The notes under the pieces: model-generated
What the model was told of the DNA's origin: nothing
Databases searched by the model: none
Seen by the model: the letters and a program-made list of their open reading frames with translations, nothing else
Made by a program: the position numbers and the translations under genes
In this document: positions 1-8,536 of the stretch, piece after piece
Layout: each line of letters opens with the position of its first letter
Numbering within the stretch: position 1 is the first letter of the stretch
DNA from: Blattabacterium cuenoti
GTDB lineage: Bacteria > Bacteroidota > Bacteroidia > Flavobacteriales > Blattabacteriaceae
Assembly (NCBI RefSeq): GCF_014251335.1
Contig: NZ_CP059186.1
Span: forward strand, 250,289 to 314,288
Direction: 5' to 3'
Length of the DNA stretch: 64,000 bases

Positions 1-367
1 TAGCACCATCTTCTCCTAGAGTTAAGCCAGAATGAGAAGCACAGATTTTTACATTTTTGTAAGAATAAGCAATAGATTGACGGATTTGATCATAAACACG
101 AGATGTAGAAAAATTAGCAAATGTTCCAGTAAATGGAATATATTTACCAATGCTAAGTCCAGCTGCTATCCCTATCATATTAGCTTCCGCGATTCCTATT
201 TGAAAAAATCTTTCAGGAAATTCTTTAGAAAACTGATCCATAAATAAAGAAGTAGTCAAGTCCGAACATAATGCGACCACTTTATGATTTGTTCTCCCCA
301 AAAAAGTTAAAGCTTTTCCAAAGCCCGCTCTAGTTTCTTTTAGTCCTTTATTTTCATATTGTTTCAT
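1..367 (-). CDS. Transketolase, C-terminal subunit (partial, runs off window start)
   Basis: This is the pyrimidine-binding half of a split transketolase, a ThDP enzyme of the non-oxidative pentose phosphate pathway. About 122 codons are visible; the rest lies before position 1. The protein starts [20 protein letters not shown] and contains the conserved segments for recognition of the aminopyrimidine of ThDP, including an [14 protein letters not shown] stretch with the catalytic glutamate. The start codon is the CAT at 365-367 read on the minus strand, 12 nt after the stop of the N-terminal subunit, so the two are co-transcribed. Split transketolases are common in Bacteroidota and archaea, so the split itself is not damage. 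Confidence 0.9.
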   Translation of the reverse strand, partial: MKQYENKGLKETRAGFGKALTFLGRTNHKVVALCSDLTTSLFMDQFSKEFPERFFQIGIAEANMIGIAAGLSIGKYIPFTGTFANFSTSRVYDQIRQSIAYSYKNVKICASHSGLTLGEDGA

Positions 368-379
368 AAAAAAATTTAA

Positions 380-1237
380 TTATAACGGATAATCTCTTAA
401 ACAAGTTTCAGGAAGTTGAGATAAAGCTTTTTCTAATTCTTTATCATTAGGATACTTTCCATGCCATTCATTATTATCCACCATAAAATCCACACCGTAT
501 CCCATTTTAGTATATAATATGATTATAATAGGTTTCCCTTTCCCAGTTTCATTTTTTGCTTTTTTTAAAGTGAAAATCACTTTTTCAATATCATTTCCTT
601 CTAATTCTTCTATAACTTTCCAATCAAAAGATTCAAATTTTTTTTTTAAATTTCCTAAAGGTAACACTTCATCTGTAGTTCCATCTATTTGTTGCCCGTT
701 ACAATCTACAGTGGCTATATAATTATCTATTTTTCTAGAACCTGCATATAAAACGGCCTCCCAAATTTGTCCTTCATTTAACTCTCCATCTCCATGTAAA
801 CTGTAAATAATACTATTCAATTCTTTGTTTAGTTTTTTTGACAAAGCAGCCCCAATAGCAACAGACATTCCTTGACCTAAAGAACCGGAAGAAATTCGTA
901 TTCCGGGTAGTCCGACATGTACCGTTGGATGTCCTTGTAAACGAGAATTTAATTTTCTAAAAGTAGATAATTCACTAATAGAAAAAAATCCAGACCGAGA
1001 TAATATGCTATAATATACAGGAGATATATGTCCATTAGATAAGAAAAAAAGGTCTTCTCCTTTTCCATCCATAGAAAATTTATTTGGATTATAACGCATA
1101 ATTTTTTGATATAAAGCAACAAAATACTCTGTACATCCTAAAGATCCACCAGGATGTCCAGATTTTGCATCACTTACCATACGTAAAATGTCTCTTCTCA
1201 CTTGAATACACAAATCTTTTAAATTACGTTCATTCAT
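380..1237 (-). CDS. Transketolase, N-terminal subunit
   Basis: The 285-residue protein is the pyrophosphate-binding half of transketolase, which moves two-carbon ketol units between sugar phosphates. It has the ThDP/Mg motif GDGELNEG near residue 150, followed about 25 residues later by DCNGQQ, and an early SGHPGGSLG segment typical of transketolases. Its length fits the stand-alone N-terminal subunit. It lies directly upstream of the C-terminal subunit on the minus strand (12-nt gap), so both halves should be made from one mRNA and assemble together. A TAnnTTTG box at 1300-1307 lies about 60 nt upstream of the start. Confidence 0.95.
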   Translation of the reverse strand: MNERNLKDLCIQVRRDILRMVSDAKSGHPGGSLGCTEYFVALYQKIMRYNPNKFSMDGKGEDLFFLSNGHISPVYYSILSRSGFFSISELSTFRKLNSRLQGHPTVHVGLPGIRISSGSLGQGMSVAIGAALSKKLNKELNSIIYSLHGDGELNEGQIWEAVLYAGSRKIDNYIATVDCNGQQIDGTTDEVLPLGNLKKKFESFDWKVIEELEGNDIEKVIFTLKKAKNETGKGKPIIIILYTKMGYGVDFMVDNNEWHGKYPNDKELEKALSQLPETCLRDYPL

Positions 1238-1299
1238 TTTTTCAATTTTTTGTTTGTATATTTTTATATTTAATCGTTTTGTTTTGTTTGACTATTTCA

Positions 1300-1307
1300 C
1301 AAAAGTA
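1300..1307 (-). promoter_or_regulatory. Putative Bacteroidota -7 promoter box upstream of transketolase
   Basis: On the minus strand this reads TACTTTTG, a perfect match to the Bacteroidota -7 consensus TAnnTTTG, in the divergent gap between the transketolase genes and smpB. No TTG-type -33 element is seen at the expected 17-19 nt spacing, so the call rests on the -7 match and its orientation alone. Confidence 0.35.
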
Positions 1308-1322
1308 ACAATTAATTAAATT

Positions 1323-1775
1323 ATGAGTATTATAATAAATAGAAAGGCAAGATTTAGATATCATTTTTTAGAACATTATACAGCTGGAATACAATTGTTT
1401 GGAACAGAAGTAAAATCAATAAGACAAAATCAAGTCAATATAATGGAAAGTTTTTGTCAAATGAAACATGGAGAGTTATATTCTATTAATATGTATGTGG
1501 CTGAATATAAATTTGGAACTAACTGGAATCATTCAAATAGAAGAGAAAGAAAATTATTATTGAAAAAAAAAGAATTAATAAAAATCAATAAAAAATTAAA
1601 AAATACAGGTTTAACTTTAATTCCCATAGAACTGTTTTTTAATGACAAAGGATATATAAAAATGAAAATAGTTTTAGCTAAAGGAAAAAAAGTATATGAC
1701 AAACGTGAATCTTTACGAAAAAGAGATTGTTTTAGAGAAATTCAGAAATCTTTCAAATTTAAAAATCGTATTTAA
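1323..1775 (+). CDS. smpB: SsrA-binding protein SmpB
   Basis: This 150-residue protein has the usual SmpB length. It binds tmRNA and carries it to ribosomes stalled on mRNAs without a stop codon. The N-terminal NRKARFRYHF and GTEVKSIR segments belong to the SmpB oligonucleotide-binding barrel, and the basic C-terminal tail containing KKVYDKRESLRKRD is the part that enters the mRNA channel. It is divergent from the transketolase genes and followed by an OmpA-family gene. No tmRNA gene is visible in this window. Its retention matters here because several genes in the window are frameshifted or overlap a tRNA and could give non-stop transcripts. Confidence 0.95.
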   Translation: MSIIINRKARFRYHFLEHYTAGIQLFGTEVKSIRQNQVNIMESFCQMKHGELYSINMYVAEYKFGTNWNHSNRRERKLLLKKKELIKINKKLKNTGLTLIPIELFFNDKGYIKMKIVLAKGKKVYDKRESLRKRDCFREIQKSFKFKNRI

Positions 1776-1797
1776 TTTATTTTTGAAATCAAATATT

Positions 1798-1805
1798 TAT
1801 ATTTG
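1798..1805 (+). promoter_or_regulatory. Putative -7 promoter box for the OmpA-family gene
   Basis: The sequence TATATTTG is a perfect TAnnTTTG match 26 nt before the ATG at 1832. The nearest upstream TTG (1783-1785) is only 12 nt away, closer than the usual 17-19 nt, so the -33 element is uncertain. Confidence 0.35.
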
Positions 1806-1831
1806 TTTAGATTTAAAGAAATTATAGTTTT

Positions 1832-3049
1832 ATGAAAAACGTCAATTTTTTTATTGTTGCTTTATTTACTTTTTTTTCGTCTGTATTTTCTCAAGATTCG
1901 AAAGAAAAATGGTTTATAAAAATAGGAGCACATGACATTAATTATTACCCTATAAAGTCTCCTTTTAAAGGTTTTCTTCTAAAAAAAAATAATAGTTTTA
2001 ATCCCATTATTTCTAGCATAGAATTAGAACATAATATAAAGAAACATATAGGTTTATATTTAGATGCTTCATTAGGAATGGTAGACAATCCTAGATGGAA
2101 AGTGGGAAATAACTTTTTTATAAAAATAAGTCCTGGGGTAAATTTATACATTTTACCTCATTACAAGTTTGATCCTTATTTGAGATTAGGAGGAGGTTAT
2201 CATAAGTTCAACAATTATATAAACAGAGAGTTAAGAATTTCAGAAACAAAATATTTTAAAACGAATAAAAAGAACTTTTTTCTATTAGATGGAGGATTAG
2301 GTATAAATTTGTGGCTGGTTTCTAACTTTGGAATTAATTTACAAAGCACTTATAATCATGTTTTTGCAAAGCAATCAAGAGATTATTTAAATTTTTGGAA
2401 ACATAATGTAGGATTGATTTTTCGTTTTGGAAATTTAGAAATGAATCAAGATCATAAAATTGGACCAGGAACAGAAAAAGACGATTCTTACCTTCCTTCC
2501 ATTTCCGTTCAAGAAAAAGAAAAAAGTTTTGTAGAAATAGAAGAAAAAGAAAAGAAAATTTTTTGTAATAAAGACAAAGACTCAGATAATGATGGAGTTT
2601 TAGACAAAGAAGATTTTTGTCCGAATCAATTTGGTTTGAAAAAATTTCAGGGTTGTCCTGATACAGACTCAGATAATATTCCAGATCATGAAGATAAATG
2701 TCCTAACAAGTTTGGAAAAAAAGAAAACAAAGGATGTCCTAATGTAGTTTTTCGACCTATTTTATTTGATTTGGGAAAATTTTCATTATCTCCTCGTACC
2801 TTCATAATTATTAATGAAATAGCTGAAATCATGATAAATAGTCTTCCTAATTCTAAATTTTGCATAAATGGATATACAGATCCTAATGGAAAATCACATT
2901 ATAATAAAATTTTGTCTCTAAAAAGAGCTTATTCTGTATTTGAAGCCTTAGTCTCTAAAGGAGTGGATTCTTCTAGAATAGAAGTTAGAGGATTAGGAGT
3001 AGGAAAGAAAAAAGGACGACGTGTTGAAATCATAATACGAAAATCATAA
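1832..3049 (+). CDS. OmpA/OprF-family outer membrane protein
   Basis: The 405-residue protein is predicted to sit in the outer membrane and bind peptidoglycan. A signal peptide covers about residues 1-20 (hydrophobic, ending VFSQ). Residues 20-200 look like an eight-stranded beta-barrel. Residues about 240-290 hold two thrombospondin type-3 calcium-binding repeats (DSDNDGVLDKEDFCP and DSDNIPDHEDKCP). Residues about 300-405 form an OmpA-like peptidoglycan-binding domain with the NGYTDPNG and GRRVEI motifs. This architecture is typical of the major Bacteroidota porin-like OmpA. The gene ends just before a strong hairpin terminator shared with tatC. It is one of the few surface proteins in the window. 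Confidence 0.9.
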   Translation: MKNVNFFIVALFTFFSSVFSQDSKEKWFIKIGAHDINYYPIKSPFKGFLLKKNNSFNPIISSIELEHNIKKHIGLYLDASLGMVDNPRWKVGNNFFIKISPGVNLYILPHYKFDPYLRLGGGYHKFNNYINRELRISETKYFKTNKKNFFLLDGGLGINLWLVSNFGINLQSTYNHVFAKQSRDYLNFWKHNVGLIFRFGNLEMNQDHKIGPGTEKDDSYLPSISVQEKEKSFVEIEEKEKKIFCNKDKDSDNDGVLDKEDFCPNQFGLKKFQGCPDTDSDNIPDHEDKCPNKFGKKENKGCPNVVFRPILFDLGKFSLSPRTFIIINEIAEIMINSLPNSKFCINGYTDPNGKSHYNKILSLKRAYSVFEALVSKGVDSSRIEVRGLGVGKKKGRRVEIIIRKS

Positions 3050-3064
3050 CAAATACAAAAAAAT

Positions 3065-3099
3065 AAAAAGTCTCTTGTAATTTTCAAGAGACTTTTTTT
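3065..3099. terminator. Bidirectional intrinsic terminator between ompA-like gene and tatC
   Basis: A perfect 13-bp stem (3065-3077 pairing with 3085-3097, loop of 7 nt) is flanked by T-runs on both strands: TTTTTTT at 3093-3099 on the plus strand and the A-run at 3065-3069 read as T on the minus strand. It can end both convergent genes. Its right arm overlaps the last codons and stop of tatC. It is the only clear intrinsic terminator I see in the window. Confidence 0.85.
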
Positions 3100-3893
3100 G
3101 AATTTGAATGAGAAGATATATATATACTCACTTGATAAAGTATTAAAAGAGGAATTAAGACTATGATTGTACTTAAAATATCTCCAGGTGTTATGGCAGA
3201 AGCTATAACTAACATAATCAAGAAAGCATGTTTTCTATATTTTTTTAAAAATGAATAAGATATTAATTCCATTTTAGTAAGAAAAAATATGAAAAATGGA
3301 AATAAAAAAATGATTCCCATGGAAAACACTGAATGTACAATTAAAGATATATAATCTGATAAATCAAATATATTTTTCGGAATAGAACTTATTCTAAAAG
3401 AATATCCAAAATGAATTAAAAATGGACATAATATAAAATACCCGAAAAGAATTCCTAACAAAAACAGAAAAGTGACCATAATCAATATCCATATTGAATA
3501 TTTTTTTTCTTTATCCGAAAGAGCCGGTTTTATGAATTTCCAAAATTCATAAAAAACATAAGGAAAAGATAAAATGATTCCTCCTATGAAACAAGTCCAT
3601 ACATAAATATTGAATTGACCAAATATCTGTCTATTCTGTATCTCCAAATTTTTATATAAAAAAGAAACGGAGTTCAAATGGATCCCTAATCCTAAAAAAG
3701 AATTTACTAATTTGTAAAATATACGGTAGGTAATGAAATCTGTTTTTGCTGGGCCAAAAAGAATACAATCAAATATAATATTTCTATTATTCATTAAAAT
3801 AATCATTGAAATGATTATTGCGCAAAAACAATGAATTATATGTTTTCTTAATTCCTCAATATGTTTCCAAAACGGCATTTTGCTTTCGTTCAT
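3084..3893 (-). CDS. tatC: Sec-independent protein translocase TatC
   Basis: The 269-residue protein is the multi-spanning core of the twin-arginine translocase, which exports folded proteins across the inner membrane. It begins MNESKMPFWKHIEELRKHI, the conserved cytoplasmic TatC N-terminus (FWxHxxELR), and has about six hydrophobic segments, with the family SFPYVFYEFWKF segment near the middle. The ATG at 3891-3893 is chosen over a TTG one codon upstream. No tatA/tatB gene is in the window; these would have to be elsewhere for a working system. The stop codon lies inside the shared terminator. Confidence 0.95.
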   Translation of the reverse strand: MNESKMPFWKHIEELRKHIIHCFCAIIISMIILMNNRNIIFDCILFGPAKTDFITYRIFYKLVNSFLGLGIHLNSVSFLYKNLEIQNRQIFGQFNIYVWTCFIGGIILSFPYVFYEFWKFIKPALSDKEKKYSIWILIMVTFLFLLGILFGYFILCPFLIHFGYSFRISSIPKNIFDLSDYISLIVHSVFSMGIIFLFPFFIFFLTKMELISYSFLKKYRKHAFLIMLVIASAITPGDILSTIIVLIPLLILYQVSIYISSHSNSKKVS

Positions 3894-3957
3894 CAAAATT
3901 AAATTTTTTAAATAAAAAAATATTTTTTTTCAATATAATATCTTAAATTTCATATAA

Positions 3958-4974
3958 ATGAAATTAAAATGTGGAATTATAGGTCTTCCAAATACAGGAA
4001 AGTCAACATTTTTTAATCTGATTTCCAAGTCCAAAGTTTTATCAGATAATTTTCCTTTTTCTACCATAGAACCAAATTATGGAGTTACACAAGTTCCAGA
4101 TGAAAGACTACATGAACTCAAAAGAATCATTAATCCAACAAAAATTATTCCATCCGAAATAAAAATAGTAGATATAGCTGGATTAATTAAGGGATCGCAT
4201 AAGGGGGAAGGTTTAGGTAATCGATTTTTATCTCATATTCGTGAAACAAATGTCATTATCCACATGATACGGTTTTTCCACGATATAAGTGTCCTTCATG
4301 TAGAAGGATCTGTAAACCCTATTAGGGATAAAGAAATTATTGATATGGAATTACAGTTTAAAGATCTAGAAACAATAGAAAAAAGATTAGAAAAAGTCAC
4401 TAAAAAAAATCAAATCAATAAATCTACACATGTACTAAAAAAAATTTTTTCTTTTTTAAAAGAAGGAAAAAATATTAGAATGTATTCATTTCAAGAAAAT
4501 GATGAAGAATATATAAAAGATTTACAGTTATTAACTGTAAAGCCTGTTATTTATGTATGTAATATAGACCATGAGTTAAATTACAAAACTAATTTACATA
4601 TAGAAAATATGAAAAAAATAGTAAAAATGGAAAATTCTACTTTGGTAATTTTATCATTGAAAAAAACTTGTATAGGAATTGATCAAGTACTGAAAAAAAC
4701 CTATGAATTATTAAACTTACAAAGTTTTTTTACAGTAGGAAAAAAAGAAATTCGATCTTGGTCTGTTCCCAATCCATGCACTGTTTATGAAGCTTCTTCA
4801 GTTATTCATACAGATTTTAAAAAAGGATTTATTCGTGCAAAAGTTATCCATTATGATGATTTTATCAAATATGGATCTGAAGAAAATGCAAAAAAAAAAG
4901 GAAAAATATTATTAGCAGGAAAAAATTATCTCATTCAGGATGGAGATATTATTCACTTTAGATTTAATCAATGA
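3958..4974 (+). CDS. ychF: Redox-regulated ATPase YchF (Obg-like)
   Basis: The 338-residue protein is an Obg-family P-loop ATPase that associates with ribosomes. It has the Walker A motif GLPNTGKST (residues 9-17), the DIAGLIKGSHKGEGLGN switch region and a C-terminal TGS-like domain (HTDFKKGFIRAKVI to the end). It is about 25 residues shorter than the usual 363, apparently by small losses in the central helical region. The base-recognition motif, usually NxxE in this family, reads N-I-D-H before a glutamate. An A10 run in the last part of the gene is in frame. The end overlaps the convergent M42 peptidase gene by 11 nt. Confidence 0.95.
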   Translation: MKLKCGIIGLPNTGKSTFFNLISKSKVLSDNFPFSTIEPNYGVTQVPDERLHELKRIINPTKIIPSEIKIVDIAGLIKGSHKGEGLGNRFLSHIRETNVIIHMIRFFHDISVLHVEGSVNPIRDKEIIDMELQFKDLETIEKRLEKVTKKNQINKSTHVLKKIFSFLKEGKNIRMYSFQENDEEYIKDLQLLTVKPVIYVCNIDHELNYKTNLHIENMKKIVKMENSTLVILSLKKTCIGIDQVLKKTYELLNLQSFFTVGKKEIRSWSVPNPCTVYEASSVIHTDFKKGFIRAKVIHYDDFIKYGSEENAKKKGKILLAGKNYLIQDGDIIHFRFNQ

Positions 4975-6052
4975 AAAATTGATTATTAATATTAATAGCC
5001 TGTAAAGTTTCAAAAATAAGTAAGACAGCTTGTTCTACATCTTTTTTATGAACCATTTCTACTGTGGTATGCATATATTTAAGAGGAATGGAAATTAAAG
5101 CAGACAATACCCCCTTATTGGAATAAGCAAAAGCATCTGTATCTGTCCCCGTGTATCTAGATGATACTAAACGTTGAAAATATATTTTTTTACTGTTAGC
5201 AGTATTAATAATCAATTCTCTAACATTTTTGTGTATTGAAGGAGCATATCCAATGACAGGCCCCAATCCGCATCTAACATCACCTTGTATTTTTTTATCA
5301 ATCATAGGAGTATAAGTGTCATGTGTAACATCTGTAACAATAGCTACATTGGGTTGTATAGTTTGAGATATCATTTTAGCCCCTTTTAATCCTACTTCTT
5401 CTTGAACTGAATTCACTATGTATAATCCAAATTTTAAATCAATACTATTTTTTATTATCATCTTTGCTACTTCTGCTATAATAAAACCTCCTATTTTATT
5501 ATCTAATGCTCTAGATACAAAATAATTGTTATTCATAATAAAAAACTTATCAGGATAAGTAATCACACAACCTACATGAACCCCCATATTAATTGCTTCA
5601 ATTTTACTGGAAACACCAATATCTACAAATATATTATCTACATTAGGAGATTTTTCTTCTGAAATTTTTCTTGTATGAATTGCAGGCCATCCAAATACTC
5701 CATGTACAAATCCTTTTTCCGTATGAATGATTACTCTTTTAGATGGTGCGATTTGGTGATCGGATCCTCCATTCCGAGATACATATATGATCCCTTCTTC
5801 TGTGATATAATTAACATACCATGATATTTCATCAACATGAGCTTCAATAATTAATTTGTATGGAGAATTAGAGTTAATGATTCCTACTGCTGTACCATAT
5901 AAATCGGTTTGTATTTTTTCTACATAAGAACTAATATGATTAATCCATATTTTTTGTCCTGCATCCTCATATCCTGTTGGAGAATATTCATTCAAATATT
6001 TTTCAAGAAATTTAATAGAATTACTATCAATTGAATATGAATCATTACTCAT
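4964..6052 (-). CDS. M42-family metallo-aminopeptidase
   Basis: The 362-residue protein belongs to the M42 glutamyl/deblocking aminopeptidase family, di-zinc enzymes that release N-terminal residues from peptides. Visible metal and catalytic motifs are EAHVDEI, RALDNKIGG, VQEEVGLKGA and, near the C-terminus, MHTTVEMVHKKD. Members of this family are often annotated as endoglucanase M in error. The length is normal and the reading frame is intact. It probably recycles amino acids from peptides in the cytoplasm. It is convergent with ychF and upstream of nothing co-oriented, so it is likely transcribed alone or with dapF read-through. Confidence 0.9.
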   Translation of the reverse strand: MSNDSYSIDSNSIKFLEKYLNEYSPTGYEDAGQKIWINHISSYVEKIQTDLYGTAVGIINSNSPYKLIIEAHVDEISWYVNYITEEGIIYVSRNGGSDHQIAPSKRVIIHTEKGFVHGVFGWPAIHTRKISEEKSPNVDNIFVDIGVSSKIEAINMGVHVGCVITYPDKFFIMNNNYFVSRALDNKIGGFIIAEVAKMIIKNSIDLKFGLYIVNSVQEEVGLKGAKMISQTIQPNVAIVTDVTHDTYTPMIDKKIQGDVRCGLGPVIGYAPSIHKNVRELIINTANSKKIYFQRLVSSRYTGTDTDAFAYSNKGVLSALISIPLKYMHTTVEMVHKKDVEQAVLLIFETLQAININNQFFID

Positions 6053-6110
6053 ACCTTATATCTATTTTTAAAATTAAACTAAATTTTTTAATATTATTTT
6101 ATTGAATACT

Positions 6111-6123
6111 AATAATAATAATA
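6111..6123. repeat. Short AAT microsatellite
   Basis: The gap between the dapF stop and the M42 start holds a short run of AAT units flanked by the direct repeat AATACTAA/AATACTAA. It looks like ordinary low-complexity sequence in an AT-rich spacer, and no function is apparent. Confidence 0.6.
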
Positions 6124-6133
6124 AAATACTAAA

Positions 6134-6928
6134 TTAAACAAAAATATATCCTTTAAATATGAATTTAGCACTTCCGGTTAAAGAGATATTTTTATATTCA
6201 TTTTTTATTTTTGTTAATGAAACCCATAATTTTCCTCCAAGAGTTTGAACTAAAATTCCTTCAACATTATCTTTTATTTTATTAGTTTCACATGCAGCAA
6301 TAACAGCGGCAACAACTCCTGTTCCACAAGATAAAGTTTCATTTTCTACTCCTCTCTCATAAGTACGTACTTGTAGCGTATTATTTTCAAGTATTTTTAC
6401 AAAATTTACATTAACTCCTTTTTCCAAATAAGGACTTTGAAATCTAATTTTTTTTCCTTCTTTATACACATTTTTTTCTTTTATATTCTCTACAAAAAGA
6501 ATATGATGTGGAGAGCCTGTATTTAAAAAAACGTATTTTTTATGAATTTCTATTGTATTTTTATCTATATTAAGTAGATTAATGGAAACTAAATTATCCT
6601 TTATAAATCCATTATGGTATCCATCTATAGCTCTGAAATAAATTTTATTTTTTTTTGTGATTCCTAATTTCTTAGCAAAAGAAATCGCACATCTTCCCCC
6701 ATTTCCACACATTGTGCTTTCTTTTCCATCGGAATTATAATATTTCATATAAAAGTCACTTTTGTATTCATCATCATTTTTAATCAAAATAATTCCATCG
6801 GCTCCAATTCCAAAATGTCTATCACATAATTTTTTGAACAAAAAAGGGTTTTCTATTTTTTCTTGTCTAGAATCTATGAGTATGAAATCATTTCCCGTAC
6901 CTTGATATTTATAAAAACTCAATTCCAT
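6134..6928 (-). CDS. dapF: Diaminopimelate epimerase DapF
   Basis: The 264-residue enzyme converts LL- to meso-diaminopimelate, the precursor of both lysine and the peptidoglycan cross-link residue. It starts with the family YKYQGTGNDFILID segment and keeps both active-site cysteines in their motifs, MCGNGGRC (about residue 75) and LSCGTGVVAA (about residue 200). The length is typical. Together with MurE in this window, which carries the DAP-specific DNPR motif, it indicates a meso-DAP type cell wall. Confidence 0.97.
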   Translation of the reverse strand: MELSFYKYQGTGNDFILIDSRQEKIENPFLFKKLCDRHFGIGADGIILIKNDDEYKSDFYMKYYNSDGKESTMCGNGGRCAISFAKKLGITKKNKIYFRAIDGYHNGFIKDNLVSINLLNIDKNTIEIHKKYVFLNTGSPHHILFVENIKEKNVYKEGKKIRFQSPYLEKGVNVNFVKILENNTLQVRTYERGVENETLSCGTGVVAAVIAACETNKIKDNVEGILVQTLGGKLWVSLTKIKNEYKNISLTGSAKFIFKGYIFV

Positions 6929-6977
6929 AATAACGAAGTTAATATTATTTTTTGAACTGTAAAATTATTAATTTCCA

Positions 6978-6985
6978 TATATTTG
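6978..6985 (+). promoter_or_regulatory. Putative -7 promoter box for the DegP-like protease
   Basis: TATATTTG is a perfect TAnnTTTG match 38 nt before the ATG at 7024. A TTTG occurs at 6951-6954, but the spacing of 23 nt is longer than the usual 17-19. Confidence 0.4.
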
Positions 6986-7023
6986 TTTTGTTTTATTAAT
7001 TAAAAATCACTAATAAAAAAAAT

Positions 7024-8535
7024 ATGAAGAAAATAGTTTTTTATATTGTACTGAGCAGTATTATGAGTTCAATAATAACTGTTGCTGCATATAAACAATA
7101 CGCTAAAGAAGAAACTTCACTTTTTCCATATACAACAACATCTCCTTTAGCAAGGACAAAGTTTACCTCATCAGATTCTTCATCATTGGTTAGTTCTGCT
7201 GGATTTCCTGATTTTACCAGAGTTGTATCTAAAACCATACATGCAGTAGTCAATGTAAAAAATTATTCAAAAAAATATAATAATCAATTTGATCCATTTG
7301 ATTTCTTTTTTGGATTTCCTGATGATTTTGGAAATAGTAGAGGAAGAAAACCTCAAAGAAATGATACACCTGGACTTCATGGATCTGGAGTCATCATATC
7401 TCCTGATGGATATATTGTTACTAATAATCATGTTATAAAAGATGCAGAAAAAATAGAAATATCTCTTAGCGATCAAAGAACTTATAAAGCTAAATTAATA
7501 GGAACTGATTCTAGTACAGATATAGCTTTATTAAAAATTAATGAAAAAAATTTACCTTTCATTTATTTTTCGGATTCTAATAAAGTACAAGTAGGAGAGT
7601 GGGTTCTAGCGATAGGAAATCCTTTTGATTTAAACTCAACTGTTACAGCAGGTATCATAAGTGCCAAAAATAGAAGTTTGGGGATATTAAGAGGAGAAAC
7701 ACAATCAGCCATTGAATCTTTTTTTCAAACAGATGCAGCCGTAAATCCTGGAAATAGCGGAGGAGCTTTAATTAACGCTAATGGGGAATTAATTGGAATT
7801 AACACGGCTATTTCTTCAGCTTCAGGAAATTTTATAGGATATAGTTTTGCTGCTCCTTCTAACTTGGTAGCAAAAGTAATACAAGATATCAAAAAATACG
7901 GGACCGTACAACGTGCATATTTAGGAGTGAGAGGAATGGATCTTTCTAAAACAGAATATTTAAAAGCTTATAATAAAGAAACACATCAAAATATAAAATC
8001 ACAACAGGGTTTTTTAATAGGAGAAGTCTTTGAAAAAAGTGGGGCTTCAGATGCTGGACTTAAAAAAGGAGATATCATAAAAAGCATAGATGGAAAACTT
8101 ATACAAAACGTTGCAGATTTATCATTTATTGTAGGGACGAAATATCCAGGGGATAAAGTTAAAGTAAATGTTATACGAAACAGACAGAAAAAAACTTTTA
8201 ACGTTATTTTAAAAGATTTGCAAGGAAGAACAAAAATAAGAACTAAGGAGGAAATTACTCCATCTGAATTATTAGGAGCAATATTTGAACCACTTAGTTC
8301 AGAGTATAAAAAAGATTTTGGAATTGGTTATGGTATTAGAATTGTAGAGATAAGAACAGGTCGTTTAAGTGCTATAGGTTTAGAAGAAGGAGATATTATT
8401 TTATCTATTAATGGGGAAAAAATGAAAAAACCTCATGATGTTGATAGAGTTTTAAAAAAATACTCAGGAGACGTGACCATAAAATCTATCAAACAAAATG
8501 GACAAGTGTATATAGCAGGATTTGAAATGAATTAA
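7024..8535 (+). CDS. Do-family periplasmic serine protease (DegP/HtrA)
   Basis: The 503-residue protein is a trypsin-fold protease/chaperone for misfolded envelope proteins. An N-terminal signal or anchor segment (residues about 4-25) directs it to the periplasm. The catalytic triad is visible as His in VTNNHVI, Asp in STDIALLKI and Ser in NPGNSGGALI. Two PDZ domains follow (about residues 295-395 and 410-503). This full-length DegP layout, with both PDZ domains, is well preserved for a reduced genome and fits a cell that keeps an outer membrane and OmpA-type proteins. It ends 1 nt before the convergent LptF/LptG gene. Confidence 0.95.
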   Translation: MKKIVFYIVLSSIMSSIITVAAYKQYAKEETSLFPYTTTSPLARTKFTSSDSSSLVSSAGFPDFTRVVSKTIHAVVNVKNYSKKYNNQFDPFDFFFGFPDDFGNSRGRKPQRNDTPGLHGSGVIISPDGYIVTNNHVIKDAEKIEISLSDQRTYKAKLIGTDSSTDIALLKINEKNLPFIYFSDSNKVQVGEWVLAIGNPFDLNSTVTAGIISAKNRSLGILRGETQSAIESFFQTDAAVNPGNSGGALINANGELIGINTAISSASGNFIGYSFAAPSNLVAKVIQDIKKYGTVQRAYLGVRGMDLSKTEYLKAYNKETHQNIKSQQGFLIGEVFEKSGASDAGLKKGDIIKSIDGKLIQNVADLSFIVGTKYPGDKVKVNVIRNRQKKTFNVILKDLQGRTKIRTKEEITPSELLGAIFEPLSSEYKKDFGIGYGIRIVEIRTGRLSAIGLEEGDIILSINGEKMKKPHDVDRVLKKYSGDVTIKSIKQNGQVYIAGFEMN

Positions 8536-8536
8536 T

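Noticed and set aside
519..722. Short plus-strand frames inside the transketolase gene and similar shadows elsewhere
   Set aside because: They are antisense or alternate-frame echoes of conserved genes, with no family motifs and no start signals.
380..1237. Transketolase as a gene broken in two
   Set aside because: Both halves have proper starts and domain boundaries; split transketolases are standard in this phylum.
3894..3901. TAATTTTG on the minus strand directly before tatC as a promoter
   Set aside because: It touches the start codon, leaving no room for a start site upstream of the ATG.
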